Below are positions 7,703 to 16,536 of a stretch of DNA of 64,000 nt, one piece after another. Position numbers and translations under genes: made by a program. Every line of letters begins with the position of its first letter. Positions within the stretch are counted from its first letter, which is position 1. Source of the DNA: JANPPS01 sp965246835 (GTDB taxonomy: Bacteria; Pseudomonadota; Alphaproteobacteria; Acetobacterales; Acetobacteraceae); assembly GCA_965246835.1 (NCBI GenBank), contig CBDFFQ010000001.1, positions 2,728,001 to 2,792,000 of the forward strand. The letters run 5' to 3'. The notes beneath the pieces were generated by a model. It made no database searches. It saw only the letters and a program-made list of their open reading frames with translations, and had not been told where the DNA came from.

Positions 7703-9157
7703 GTGACCGAGCAGGCGGAGGTGACGGCGTTCCTGACGCAGCTCGCGGGCGGCGCGCCGATCGAGACGCATATCTCGCGCGTCTTCCGCGGGGCAGACAC
7801 CGTCTGGAAGCTGAAGAAGTCGGTGCGCCTGCCATTCCTGGACTTTTCGGACCTGTCCGAGCGGAGGCGGTTCCTGGAGCGGGAAATCGCCCTGAATGCC
7901 TGGGCCACTCCGGGCCTGTATCGGGACGTGGTGCCGGTCTGCCGGTCCGGCACAGGTTTGCGGATCGGGGGCGATGGGGCAGTCCTGGACTGGGTGTTGC
8001 GCATGGCGCGCGTGCCCGAAGCGGATTTCCTGGACCGGATCGCGGCGCAAGGCGGGATCGACGGCGCGATGCAGACCGCCCTGGGCGACGCCGTGGCCGC
8101 GTGGCATGGCGGCTTGCCGGGGCTGCCGATCCGCGATGCGACCGGCCGCATGCTCGGCGTCCTGCGCGGCAATGCCGGGTCCGCCCGTGCGGCAGGGTTG
8201 CCGGAAGCGGCGATCGCGGCGTGGGAAGCGCAGTGCGGCGCCGGGATCGAGGCGCTGCGCAGCGTGCTGGACCGGCGGGCTGCGCGCGGGTCGGTGCGGC
8301 GGGCGCATGGGGACCTGCATCTCGGCAATTTGCTCATGTGGCAGGGCCATCCCGTGCCGTTCGACGCTCTGGAGTTCGATGAGGAGTTGGCCACCATCGA
8401 CCTCGGCTATGACCTCGCATTCCTGCTGATGGATCTGCAACTCCGCGTCTCCCGCGCGGCGGCGTGCGGCGTGCTGGTGCGGTATGTGGCGCGGACCAGG
8501 GATGCCGGGCTGGTGGCGGCGCTGCCGGTATTTTTGTCACTGCGGGCGATGATCCGCGCGCATGTGCGGGCACGCAGCGGCGACGACCCGGCCCCCTATC
8601 TCGCGGCTTCCCTCGATTTCCTCACCCCGGCCTCGCCAAGGCTGGTCGCGGTGGGCGGGTTGATGGGCACGGGCAAGTCCACCCTGGCCCGCGCGCTGGC
8701 GCCCTCCATCGGCACCGCGCCCGGCGCGCTGGTGATCCGCAGCGACGACACCCGCAAGCGCCTGCATGGCGTGCCGCCGGAGCAGCGCCTGCCGCCCCGG
8801 GCCTATGACGGCGCTGCGAACCGGCGCGTGGATGCCGAGATGCTGGCCATGGCCGCCGATGCGCTGGCTGGCGGCCACTCCGTGATCCTGGATGCGACGT
8901 TCCTGTCCCCGGCGTTCCGCGATCAGGCGGCGGCGCTCGGTCCCCCACTCCACGGCCTCTGGCTCGAGGCGCCTTTGGCCGAGTTGGAGCAGCGCGTCGC
9001 GGCCCGGGTGAACGACGCGTCGGACGCCGATGTCGCGGTGCTGCGGGCAGCTGCCGGGGCGGCTCCGCCCGCGAATTGGCGCCGCATCCCCGCCAGCGAC
9101 CGCGCCGCCGCCCTGCTGCAAGCGCACGGAGCTTTGTCGCTCCCCGATCCGTGCTAG
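7703..9157 (+). CDS. bifunctional APH-like phosphotransferase / P-loop kinase fusion
   Basis: Protein of 484 residues with two kinase folds. Residues about 1-300 resemble aminoglycoside-phosphotransferase/choline-kinase proteins, with the catalytic loop AHGDLHLGNLLMW near 200 and the metal-binding region LATIDLGYDLAFLLMDL near 235. Residues about 313-484 form a zeta-toxin/gluconokinase-like P-loop domain: GLMGTGKSTLARAL, IRSDDTRKRLHG and VILDATFLSPAFR. This COG2187-COG0645 type fusion is widespread and its substrate is unknown to me. It starts on GTG at 7703 after GGGGAGAG. It probably does not confer antibiotic resistance. Confidence 0.85.
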   Translation: MTEQAEVTAFLTQLAGGAPIETHISRVFRGADTVWKLKKSVRLPFLDFSDLSERRRFLEREIALNAWATPGLYRDVVPVCRSGTGLRIGGDGAVLDWVLRMARVPEADFLDRIAAQGGIDGAMQTALGDAVAAWHGGLPGLPIRDATGRMLGVLRGNAGSARAAGLPEAAIAAWEAQCGAGIEALRSVLDRRAARGSVRRAHGDLHLGNLLMWQGHPVPFDALEFDEELATIDLGYDLAFLLMDLQLRVSRAAACGVLVRYVARTRDAGLVAALPVFLSLRAMIRAHVRARSGDDPAPYLAASLDFLTPASPRLVAVGGLMGTGKSTLARALAPSIGTAPGALVIRSDDTRKRLHGVPPEQRLPPRAYDGAANRRVDAEMLAMAADALAGGHSVILDATFLSPAFRDQAAALGPPLHGLWLEAPLAELEQRVAARVNDASDADVAVLRAAAGAAPPANWRRIPASDRAAALLQAHGALSLPDPC

Positions 9158-9193
9158 CGTCACGATCCGAAAACCACTGACGGGAGGCGCCCC

Positions 9194-10057
9194 ATGGCCA
9201 TTCGCAAGCTGCTGCTCCCCCTGACCGGTACCGCCGCCGGGGAGGCCGCGCTCAGCACCGCGCTGCTGGTCGCCCGCGTGTGGGATGCGCACGTGACCGC
9301 GCTGCATGTCCGCGTCGATAGCCGGGACGTGGCGCCGCTGGCCGGGGAAGGCCTGTCGGGCGCCATGATCGAGGAGATGATGTCCGCCACCGAGCGCGAA
9401 AGCAGCGACCGCAGCAACGCCGTCCGCGCCATGTTCGACCGGTTCGTGGCCGAGCATGGCGTGACGGTCGCGGAGCCGCATCCCCATGCCGGCGCCACCG
9501 CCAATTTCGCCAGCATCACCGGCCGGGAAGACGACCTGGTGGCGCAGCTCGCCCGGCTCACGGACCTCACCGTCGTGCCGCATCCTGAGGCCGGGGACGA
9601 CATCTCCAGCAGCGACGCGTTGCATGCCGTGCTGTTCGACAGTGGCCGGCCCGTGCTGATCGCGCCGCAGGTGGCGATGCCCTCGGTCGGCCGCCGGATC
9701 TGCATCGCCTGGAACGGCACCGCCGAGAGTGCCGCGGCCGTGCTGGCGGCGATCCCTTGGATGCAGAAGGCGGAGGCGGTGCGCATCCTCTCGGCAGAGG
9801 AATATCAGCGCCGTGGCCCCGGGGCGCCGGAGCTCGCGAGCTATCTTGCGCTGCACAGCATCTCGGCCGAGATCGCGCAGTTCCGCCCAATCGAGAAGGA
9901 GGTCGGCCGCGGCCTGCTGCTGGCCTGCAGGGAGTTCGGGGCTGATATGCTGGCCATGGGCGCCTACTCCCATTCCCGCCTGCGGCAACTTATCTTGGGC
10001 GGTGTGACCCGGCACGTGCTCGAAAATGCCACGCTCCCGGTGCTCATGAATCGCTGA
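9194..10057 (+). CDS. universal stress protein, tandem UspA domains
   Basis: Protein of 287 residues. The N-terminal half starts with MAIRKLLLPLTGTAAGEAAL and the C-terminal half begins around RRICIAWNGTAESAAAVLAA, each a Usp fold. The C-terminal copy retains the nucleotide-loop region MGAYSHSRLRQLILGGVTRH followed by LPVLM, the classic Usp ending. Starts on ATG after GGGAGGCGCC. It is followed closely by a pirin gene with its own ribosome-binding site, suggesting a small stress-related transcription unit. Confidence 0.92.
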   Translation: MAIRKLLLPLTGTAAGEAALSTALLVARVWDAHVTALHVRVDSRDVAPLAGEGLSGAMIEEMMSATERESSDRSNAVRAMFDRFVAEHGVTVAEPHPHAGATANFASITGREDDLVAQLARLTDLTVVPHPEAGDDISSSDALHAVLFDSGRPVLIAPQVAMPSVGRRICIAWNGTAESAAAVLAAIPWMQKAEAVRILSAEEYQRRGPGAPELASYLALHSISAEIAQFRPIEKEVGRGLLLACREFGADMLAMGAYSHSRLRQLILGGVTRHVLENATLPVLMNR

Positions 10058-10071
10058 ACCCGGAGGGTGCC

Positions 10072-10761
10072 ATGATCGAGTTGCGTCCGTTCGCCAGCCT
10101 GGGCGGCTTCCAGAACGACTGGCTTGAAGCCCGGCATCATTTCAGCTTCGGCCACTACCACGATCCCAAGCGCATGGGCTTCGGCGCGCTGCGGGTGTGG
10201 AACGACGACCAGATCGCCGCCGGGCGCGGGTTCGACGCGCATCCGCATCGGGACATGGAGATCATCACCTATGTCCGGCAGGGTGCCATCACCCATCGCG
10301 ACAGCCTGGGCAACGAAGGCCGGACCGAGGCCGGGGACATCCAGGTCATGCATGCCGGAACCGGCATCACGCACGCGGAGCTAAACCAGGAGAGCGGGGA
10401 GACGCGCATCTTCCAGATCTGGCTGGAGCCGAACCGCCGCGGCGTGGCGCCGGGCTGGGGCGCGCGCAGCTTCCCGGCGGCCGGCCAGGGATTGATTGTG
10501 CTGGCGTCCGGCGCCGGGGGAGGGGACGCGCTGCCGCTCTATGCCGACGGCGCCGTGCTGGCGGGCCGGGTGGCGGCGGGGCAGATTGTGCGGCATGCAT
10601 TGGCGCCGGGGCGCCTGGCCTATCTGGTCGCGGCGGCGGGCGCGATCGAGGTCAACGGGGTGGCGGCCGGGGCGCGAGATGGCGTGGCGATCAGGGACGA
10701 GCGCGAACTGGTGATCAGGGCCACCGAGGACGCGGAGCTTGTGCTGGTGGAGACGGTCTGA
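10072..10761 (+). CDS. pirin family protein (YhaK-like bicupin)
   Basis: Protein of 229 residues with the pirin N-terminal cupin: FGHYHDPKRMGFGALRVWNDD, then FDAHPHRDMEIITYVRQG, which supplies the metal ligands (His residues of HPHRDMEI), and MHAGTGITHAELN. The C-terminal half is a shorter cupin typical of YhaK-like proteins. Proteins of this group are quercetinase-like or redox-sensing; the activity here cannot be assigned. It lies 14 bases after the UspA gene with a good GGAGG site, so co-transcription is likely. Confidence 0.92.
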   Translation: MIELRPFASLGGFQNDWLEARHHFSFGHYHDPKRMGFGALRVWNDDQIAAGRGFDAHPHRDMEIITYVRQGAITHRDSLGNEGRTEAGDIQVMHAGTGITHAELNQESGETRIFQIWLEPNRRGVAPGWGARSFPAAGQGLIVLASGAGGGDALPLYADGAVLAGRVAAGQIVRHALAPGRLAYLVAAAGAIEVNGVAAGARDGVAIRDERELVIRATEDAELVLVETV

Positions 10762-10811
10762 ACTTCGTCACCCCAAGCGGCGTTTCAGCCACAGATCAGG
10801 AGGGCAGGGTG

Positions 10812-11237
10812 ATGCGCTGGGGTTTGATGGCGGTGGCGGGATTGGTGTGGGCCACGCCAGCCCCGGCGCAGGATTTGGGCCGGCTCTTGCAGGAGCAGGT
10901 TCTACCCCGCGTGATCCCGGGGCAGACCATCGACCCCAACCAGCGCGACCGCGACGCCTACGATCGGGGCCGGATCGACGCCGAGCGCGAACGGCAGAAC
11001 GAGTCGCGCCGGGGCGATGAGCGCAGGGACGACCGCCGGGATGACCGGCGCCGCGACGATCAACGCCAGGACGACCGGCGCCGGGACGATCAACGCCGGG
11101 ACGACCGGCGCTTCGACGATCGCCGCTCCAACCAGCGCGAGTTCGAGGAGCGCCGGTTCGATCGCCGCGACGACCGGCCTTACGACGACCGACGCCGCCG
11201 GGATGACATTCCGCGCAGCCCGCCGCTGTATCGTTAG
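10812..11237 (+). CDS. secreted Arg/Asp-rich repeat protein, function unknown
   Basis: Protein of 141 residues. The first 22 form a Sec signal peptide (MRWGLMAVAGLVWATPAPAQ). After a short region ending PGQTIDPNQRDRDAYDRGR, the rest is almost entirely Arg, Asp, Glu and Gln in units such as RRDDQRRDDRRFDD, highly charged and probably disordered. The start chosen is the ATG at 10812, preceded by GGAGGGCAGG; longer upstream frames are shadows of the pirin gene. Proteins of this type are seen in alphaproteobacteria as hypothetical. Its stop overlaps the convergent methyltransferase stop. Confidence 0.72.
   Translation: MRWGLMAVAGLVWATPAPAQDLGRLLQEQVLPRVIPGQTIDPNQRDRDAYDRGRIDAERERQNESRRGDERRDDRRDDRRRDDQRQDDRRRDDQRRDDRRFDDRRSNQREFEERRFDRRDDRPYDDRRRRDDIPRSPPLYR
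11041..11122 (+). repeat. 30-bp tandem repeat inside the Arg/Asp-rich gene
   Basis: Nearly three units of 30 bp (11041-11070, 11071-11100, 11101-11122 partial) share ACGACCGGCGC followed by GACGATCAACGCC with few differences. They encode ten-residue units of alternating RR and DD pairs. The period being a multiple of three keeps the frame open, so copy number could vary without breaking the gene. Confidence 0.8.
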
Positions 11238-11866
11238 GGCAACAGCCGGAACAGCCGTGTCGTCCTCATCTCGCGGTCTTCCAGCTCGAGCGAGGTCGGC
11301 ACGTCATAGGTTGCGAGCGGCTCCAGCCCGGTGTCCGGCAAATAGGCCCGGCCGGGGTCCGCGACCCAGACCGGGCACGACGCCGCCATCCGGCGCAGCC
11401 ATGGCAGGATGTGCGCCGTCATGGGTGCCTCGTAACAGACGTCGCCGCAGAGGATCATGTCCCAGCGGCACTCGGCGCCGACCAGGTCTTGATCCAGCAC
11501 GTGGATCGCCACCCCGTTCGCCGCGGCATTGAGGCGGAGCGCGGCGCCGGCCATGGCGTCGATCTCCGAAGCCTCGACCCGAGCGCCCGCCATGGCGCAG
11601 GCGATCGCCGCGATCCCGCCACCCGCGGCGAAATCCAACACATGGCGGCCCTGCACGGCGCCGGGGTGATCGAGGATGTGGCGGGCGAGCGCCTGTCCGC
11701 CGGGCCAGGCAAAGGCCCAGAAGGGCGGCTCGACATTGGCCTGCTGCAACCAGGCCTCGCTCGCCCGCCAGATCGGCGTGATCTCGGTCGCGAGATGCAG
11801 CGCGATCTCCGGCACCAGGGGCGCGTGCGACAGGACGGTGTGGGCCTGGATGAACCCGGCCGTCAC
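11234..11866 (-). CDS. class I SAM-dependent methyltransferase (ETFB-lysine/PrmA-like)
   Basis: Protein of 210 residues. Motif I is HVLDFAAGGGIAAIACAMAGA, followed by the acidic ASEID that contacts SAM ribose, then DMILCGDVCYE in place of motif IV. The N-terminal part reads PPFWAFAWPGGQALARHILD, typical of the nicotinamide N-methyltransferase-like/METTL20 (ETFB lysine methyltransferase) group. The start is GTG at 11864-11866, overlapping the ubiA stop by four bases, so it is translated with ubiA. Substrate is inferred only by group resemblance. Confidence 0.85.
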   Translation of the reverse strand: MTAGFIQAHTVLSHAPLVPEIALHLATEITPIWRASEAWLQQANVEPPFWAFAWPGGQALARHILDHPGAVQGRHVLDFAAGGGIAAIACAMAGARVEASEIDAMAGAALRLNAAANGVAIHVLDQDLVGAECRWDMILCGDVCYEAPMTAHILPWLRRMAASCPVWVADPGRAYLPDTGLEPLATYDVPTSLELEDREMRTTRLFRLLP

Positions 11867-12768
11867 GCCAACCCGGCCAGGATCGCCGCGCCGATGGCGA
11901 GCCCGGTTTCGCGATTGGCCTTGAACCGCCGCAGACAGCCCTGGGGATCGTCGATTTCGAGCGTCAGCACCTGCCAGGCCAACAGGGCGGCTGGGAGCAG
12001 CAGCGCCGGGTAGAACCACGCCGACAACCCTGCGCGCCAACCAGCGACACCGATGAGGGCCAGGGTTGCGGCATAGCACGCGGCCAGGAACGGCTTCGTG
12101 TGCCGCGCGAACAGCCGCGCGGTGCTGCGCACGCCGATCAGCGCGTCATCCTCGCGGTCCTGATGCGCATAGATCGTGTCGTATCCGAGGATCCAGGCGA
12201 AGGCGGCTGCATACAGGGCAAGCGCCACTGCATCGAGCCGCCCCGCCGCGGCCGCATACCCCATCGGCGCGCCCCAGCCGAACGTGAGCCCCAGGACCGC
12301 CTGGGGCCACCAGGTCACGCGCTTGGCGAGCGGATACAGTGCCACCAAACCGAGCGAGATCACTCCCAGAAATTGCGCGAGCGGCGGCAATTGCAACAGG
12401 ATTGCGAGCCCGATCGCCAGCAACGCACCTAAAAAAAGCACGGCCTGACGCATCCGCAGCGCCCCGCTGGCGAGCGGCCGGCCCGCGGTGCGGCTGACCT
12501 GGCGGTCGAGGTCACGGTCCCACATGTCGTTCACGACGCATCCGGCACCCCGCATGACCAACGAGCCCAGGCCGAACAGCGCCAGCAACCAGGCGCCCCG
12601 CCCCCAGCCGGGCCGCGCGATCGAAATCGACCACAGGCCGGGGAGGAACAGCAGCCACGCCCCGATCGGCCGGTCCAACCGGGCCAGCAGCGCATAGGGT
12701 CGCCACGGCGGCGGCAGCCGCGCCACCCAGCCCCGCCCATCGATATCCGTCCATGCCGCATCCGCCAT
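11863..12768 (-). CDS. ubiA: 4-hydroxybenzoate octaprenyltransferase
   Basis: Membrane prenyltransferase of 301 residues that attaches the polyprenyl tail to 4-hydroxybenzoate in ubiquinone synthesis. Both Asp-rich prenyl-diphosphate motifs are present: CVVNDMWDRDLDRQV near residue 75-90 and YDTIYAHQDREDD near 195-208. About eight hydrophobic segments are visible. N-terminal PYALLARLDRPIGAWLLFLPGLW is typical of UbiA. The start ATG at 12766-12768 is chosen over a longer open frame because homology begins just after it. Divergent from the glutamate-cysteine ligase gene, 143 bp apart. Confidence 0.95.
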   Translation of the reverse strand: MADAAWTDIDGRGWVARLPPPWRPYALLARLDRPIGAWLLFLPGLWSISIARPGWGRGAWLLALFGLGSLVMRGAGCVVNDMWDRDLDRQVSRTAGRPLASGALRMRQAVLFLGALLAIGLAILLQLPPLAQFLGVISLGLVALYPLAKRVTWWPQAVLGLTFGWGAPMGYAAAAGRLDAVALALYAAAFAWILGYDTIYAHQDREDDALIGVRSTARLFARHTKPFLAACYAATLALIGVAGWRAGLSAWFYPALLLPAALLAWQVLTLEIDDPQGCLRRFKANRETGLAIGAAILAGLA

Positions 12769-12911
12769 GCCCCGGTTTACGTGGCCCCCCGCCACCTGGC
12801 CAGGGCCTTCGCCGCCCGGGGGAGCTTGACGCGCCGCCCCGCCCGCCCGAATCAGGAACACACGAAGGCGGGTTCGGCCACGATGAACCCAGAGCAAGGA
12901 CGCGCCCCACG

Positions 12912-14273
12912 ATGTCGAACCCCGGAGACGCGGACCACACGCCCATCGCCTCGGTGCGGCAGCTCGCGGACTACATCGCCCAGGGCTGCAAGCCGCGCGA
13001 CGCCTACCGGATCGGGACGGAGCACGAGAAGTTCGGCTTCCGCCACACCGACAACGCCCCGCCGCCCTACGAACCCGGCGGTATCCGCGGCGTGCTGGGC
13101 GGCCTCGCTGCCGCCGATCCGGCATGGACGCCGATCCTCGATCGCGGCAACCCGATCGGGCTGAAGGGCACGGGCCAGCACGAGGGCGCCTCCATCTCGC
13201 TGGAACCCGCGGGCCAGTTCGAGCTGTCGGGCGGGATGCTGTCCACGCTGCACGAGACGCGCGCCGAGTTCGACGCGCATTTCGCCGCCTTGCGCGCCGT
13301 GGCCGAGCCCATGGACCTCGGTTTCTCGCCGCTCGGCTTCCATCCCACGATGCCGCGCAATGCGATGCCGTGGATGCCGAAAAGCCGGTATGCGATCATG
13401 CGGCGCTACATGCCGCTGGTGGGCTCGCTCGGCCTGGACATGATGCTGCGCACCTGCACGGTGCAGGTCAATCTGGACTATTCGTCCGAGGCCGATATGG
13501 CCCGGAAGCTGCGGGTAGCGCTGGCGTTGCAGCCGGTGGCGACGGCGCTGTTCGCGAACTCGCCCTTCGCGGAGGGCAAGCCCTCCGGGTTTTTATCCAC
13601 CCGCGCGCATATCTGGACCGACACCGACAATGCCCGCGCCGGCATGCCCGCCGCCTTGTTCGCCGAGGATTTCGGGTTCGAGCGGTATGTCGAGTGGCTG
13701 TTGGACGTGCCGATGTATTTCGTCGAGCGCGGTGGGACTTACCACGATGTGGCCGGACAGTCGTTCCGGTCCTACATGACGGGCGGCTTGCGCAACGTGC
13801 TGTCCGAGACCGCGACCGTGGGTGATTTCGCGGACCACATGACGACGGCGTTCACCGACGTCAGGGTGAAGCGTTTCCTGGAGATGCGGGGCGCCGATGC
13901 CGGGCGGCCGGAGATGATGCTGGCGCAAAGCGCGCTGTGGGTCGGCATCTTGTATGATGAGGCGGCGTTGAGCGCGGCGGAGGCGCTGGTGCGGCGGGCG
14001 CCCTGGGCCGATTATCAGGCGCTGCGGGCCGCGGTGCCGCGACAGGCGCTGGATGCGCCGTGGCAGGGCGGCACGGCCCGCGACCTGGCGCGCGACATGG
14101 TCGCCATCGGCGCCGACGGATTGAAGGCGCGGGGCTTGGGGGAGGAGACTATGATCGAGCCTCTGTGGGAAATGATCTCAGGCGGGCCGACGCAGGCGGA
14201 GGCGTGGCTCGAGCGGTTTCACGGAGAGTGGCGGGGCGATATCACGTCCATATTTCGGGACTCTCAGGTCTGA
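12912..14273 (+). CDS. gshA: glutamate-cysteine ligase (plant/alphaproteobacterial type)
   Basis: Enzyme of 453 residues that joins glutamate and cysteine, the first step of glutathione synthesis. Hallmarks: YRIGTEHEKFGF near residue 36, GQHEGASISLEPAGQFELSG around 88-107, and the central MRRYMPLVGSLGLDMMLRTC with VQVNLDYSSEADM. The length matches the class shared by plants and alphaproteobacteria rather than the E. coli class. The start is ATG at 12912, which begins MSNPGDADHTP; a longer frame upstream is unsupported. Confidence 0.94.
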   Translation: MSNPGDADHTPIASVRQLADYIAQGCKPRDAYRIGTEHEKFGFRHTDNAPPPYEPGGIRGVLGGLAAADPAWTPILDRGNPIGLKGTGQHEGASISLEPAGQFELSGGMLSTLHETRAEFDAHFAALRAVAEPMDLGFSPLGFHPTMPRNAMPWMPKSRYAIMRRYMPLVGSLGLDMMLRTCTVQVNLDYSSEADMARKLRVALALQPVATALFANSPFAEGKPSGFLSTRAHIWTDTDNARAGMPAALFAEDFGFERYVEWLLDVPMYFVERGGTYHDVAGQSFRSYMTGGLRNVLSETATVGDFADHMTTAFTDVRVKRFLEMRGADAGRPEMMLAQSALWVGILYDEAALSAAEALVRRAPWADYQALRAAVPRQALDAPWQGGTARDLARDMVAIGADGLKARGLGEETMIEPLWEMISGGPTQAEAWLERFHGEWRGDITSIFRDSQV

Positions 14274-14385
14274 CCCGCGAAAAGAGACGTTTCCGCGTTA
14301 GCTCTGGGATCTCTGACCGCTACCGCGCGCTCATTGCGCATTATCAACTTGCCTCTGCGTGTGAGTTTCGCGGTAAAGTGATCGG

Positions 14386-16434
14386 ATGATGATCAGCCCG
14401 CCTACCACGATGCCGCAGCGCACCGTGGGCACCGCCAACGACATGGTCGCGATCCGTTTGCGCCTGATTGGCCAGATGGAAGCGTGGACCCTCACGAGCG
14501 AGAGTGTTTTGCCGCCCGGGCGCAAGACCCGCGCGCTGCTGGCGATCGTCGCGCTATCATCGCCGCGGCCCGTGCTGCGGTCCCGCCTGGCCGAGCTGCT
14601 GTGGAGCCGCCGGCCCGAGGAGCAGGCGCGCGCCTCCTTGCGGCAGGAGATCCACCGGCTGTTGGAGGTCCTGTCGCCCGCGGGCCAGGACATTCTTTCG
14701 ATCAACCGCGACAGCCTGGCGCTGCGCCCCGGTCTCGTTTGGGTCGATGTGGAGGAGGTGCTGCGCGCCACCACCTCGCACCCGGCGTCCCTGGCCCTGC
14801 TGGACAGTGAGCTGCTCGAGGAGCTGGACGGGGTCGATCCCGCGCTGGACACCTGGTTGTTGGCCGAGCGGGAGCGGTTGCGCGATCGGGCCCGCGGCGT
14901 GGCGGAGGCGTTGCTGCACGAGCAGGTCGGGCCGGAGGCGCTGATATCCGTCGCGCAGCAGCTTTTGTCGATCGACCGCGCGCATGAGGGCGCCTGGCGG
15001 GCGCTGATGCGGGCCCATGCCGAGCGCGGGGAGCGCGGGATGGCGATCCAGTGCTACGATCGCTGCCGCGCCGTTCTGTCGGATATGCTGGACGCCGTGC
15101 CGTCCCCGGAAACCCAGAGCCTGCTGACGGAAATCCGCAGCGGCAAGGTCGTGCGCCCGCTGACGAACGGCGCGGCGCCTGCGGCCGAGGCGCGGTTCGA
15201 ACCGCGGCCCGTCGCGAGCCGGGGCGGCGCCCGTGTCGGCGTGCTGCCGCTTACCTTGGTCGGCACCGATGAGACCGAGGCGCATCTGGCGCTGGGTCTG
15301 GCAGAGGAGATCACCTCTGCCCTCGCGCGGTTCCGGTGGATGTTCCTGGTATCGAGCTCGTCGATCGCCCAGTTCGTGCAGGAAACGCGGGACGATGCGG
15401 CGTTGCGGCGGACATTTGGGCTCGATTTCGTGCTGGACGGGTCGATCCAGCGTGTGGGAAAGCGGCTGCGCATCACGCTGCGCCTGGTGGACCTTCGGGA
15501 TGGCAACCAGGTCGTGTGGGCACGGCGGTTCGATCGCCAGTCCAACGATCTGCTGACGTTGCAGGACGATGTGGCCGCCGAGGTCGTGGCGCAGATCGAT
15601 CCGGAGATCCTGCTGATCGAAAGCCGCCGGGCCGCCCATCGCCCGCCGCAGGACGCCAATGCCTACGACCTCGTGCTGCGCGCGCTGCCGAGCATGACCC
15701 GGCTCGAGCGGGGGCACTTCCTGCAGGCCGGCGGCTTGATGCGCCAGGCCATCGAGCTCGAGCCCGATTATGCATCGGCGCATGCGACCTACGCGTGCTG
15801 GCTGCACTTCCTGGTGGGCCAGGGGTGGTCGGATGACGCCAGCGGCTCCTTGGCCGAAGCGGCGCACCACGCGGAACGGTCCATCACGCTGGACCCGCAG
15901 GATGCGAAGGGCTTCGCGATCGCCGGGCACATTCGCGCCTTCTTGCATCATCGGCTGCAGGAGGCCGCGGTGCTGCATGAGCGGGCGCTGGCGCTCAATC
16001 CCAACCTGGCGATGGCGTGGGCCTTCAGCGGCGTGAACCAGCTCTATCTCGGCCAGTGGGAGGAGGGGGAGCGCCGGCTGCAACGCTACAAGCAGCTTTC
16101 GCCCATGGACCCCAACGCCTTCCATTACGACGTGGGTTTCAGCCTGGTCGCGCTGATGAAGCGTGACTACGAGGGCGCCGTCGCCGCCGGGCGCACCGTG
16201 AGCGAGATGAACCCGGCCTTCTCGGCCGCCTGCAAACCCTATTTGGCCGCACTTGGCCATCTCGGCCAGATGCAGGAGGCGGCCGTGGTGCGCCGCCGGC
16301 TGTTTGCGATCGATCCGAGCTTCGATATCAAACGCTTCTTGCTGGCAAGCCCGTTCGGCCGCGTTCAGGATCGGGAGCACTTCGCCAACGGCTTGCGCCT
16401 GGCCGGCGTGCCGGAGGATCAGTCGCCGGACTGA
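14386..16434 (+). CDS. SARP-like regulator: winged helix, BTAD, TolB-N-like and TPR domains
   Basis: Protein of 682 residues. Residues about 20-100 look like an OmpR/SARP winged helix (RLRLIGQMEAWTL, SRLAELLWSRRPEEQARASL). Residues 105-250 resemble a bacterial transcriptional activation domain. Residues about 283-405 match the TolB-N/adenylate-cyclase-associated fold (RVGVLPLTLVG, LGLAEEITSALARF, DFVLDGSIQRVGKRLRITLRLVD). The remainder holds TPR-like helices (YASAHATYACWLHF, NLAMAWAFSGVNQLYLGQWEEG). No cyclase domain is present. Such proteins are probably transcription regulators or scaffolds. Start codon is uncertain, with ATG also at 14389, 14410 and 14443. Confidence 0.85.
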   Translation: MMISPPTTMPQRTVGTANDMVAIRLRLIGQMEAWTLTSESVLPPGRKTRALLAIVALSSPRPVLRSRLAELLWSRRPEEQARASLRQEIHRLLEVLSPAGQDILSINRDSLALRPGLVWVDVEEVLRATTSHPASLALLDSELLEELDGVDPALDTWLLAERERLRDRARGVAEALLHEQVGPEALISVAQQLLSIDRAHEGAWRALMRAHAERGERGMAIQCYDRCRAVLSDMLDAVPSPETQSLLTEIRSGKVVRPLTNGAAPAAEARFEPRPVASRGGARVGVLPLTLVGTDETEAHLALGLAEEITSALARFRWMFLVSSSSIAQFVQETRDDAALRRTFGLDFVLDGSIQRVGKRLRITLRLVDLRDGNQVVWARRFDRQSNDLLTLQDDVAAEVVAQIDPEILLIESRRAAHRPPQDANAYDLVLRALPSMTRLERGHFLQAGGLMRQAIELEPDYASAHATYACWLHFLVGQGWSDDASGSLAEAAHHAERSITLDPQDAKGFAIAGHIRAFLHHRLQEAAVLHERALALNPNLAMAWAFSGVNQLYLGQWEEGERRLQRYKQLSPMDPNAFHYDVGFSLVALMKRDYEGAVAAGRTVSEMNPAFSAACKPYLAALGHLGQMQEAAVVRRRLFAIDPSFDIKRFLLASPFGRVQDREHFANGLRLAGVPEDQSPD

Positions 16435-16496
16435 CGATACGCATCTGTCGCGCCTCGGCAGGCTCGGCGCGAACGGGTCAGTCCCTGCCGCTGGTG

Positions 16497-16510
16497 CTGA
16501 GCTTGTCGAA
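16497..16510 (+). repeat. short dispersed repeat CTGAGCTTGTCGAA, copy 1
   Basis: The same 14-mer occurs at 47377-47390. Both lie in spacers at gene ends. This motif is a frequent dispersed word in GC-rich proteobacterial genomes; its role is unknown to me. Confidence 0.5.
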
Positions 16511-16536
16511 AGACCGCCGCGACCGGGCCACGCTCA

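Noticed and set aside
5334..7706. A 790-codon plus-strand frame.
   Set aside because: Antisense of the peptide-transporter genes; rich in His, Gln, Arg and Ala without domains.
7703..9157. Aminoglycoside resistance gene.
   Set aside because: The APH-like domain is fused to a P-loop kinase in a chromosomal family with no link to resistance; nothing in the context suggests an antibiotic cassette.
11041..11122. CRISPR-like repeats.
   Set aside because: Units are contiguous 30-bp coding repeats without unique spacers, inside a signal-peptide protein.
14557..16380. A 607-codon minus-strand frame.
   Set aside because: Antisense of the SARP-like regulator; no recognisable motif, and the plus-strand protein has coherent domains.
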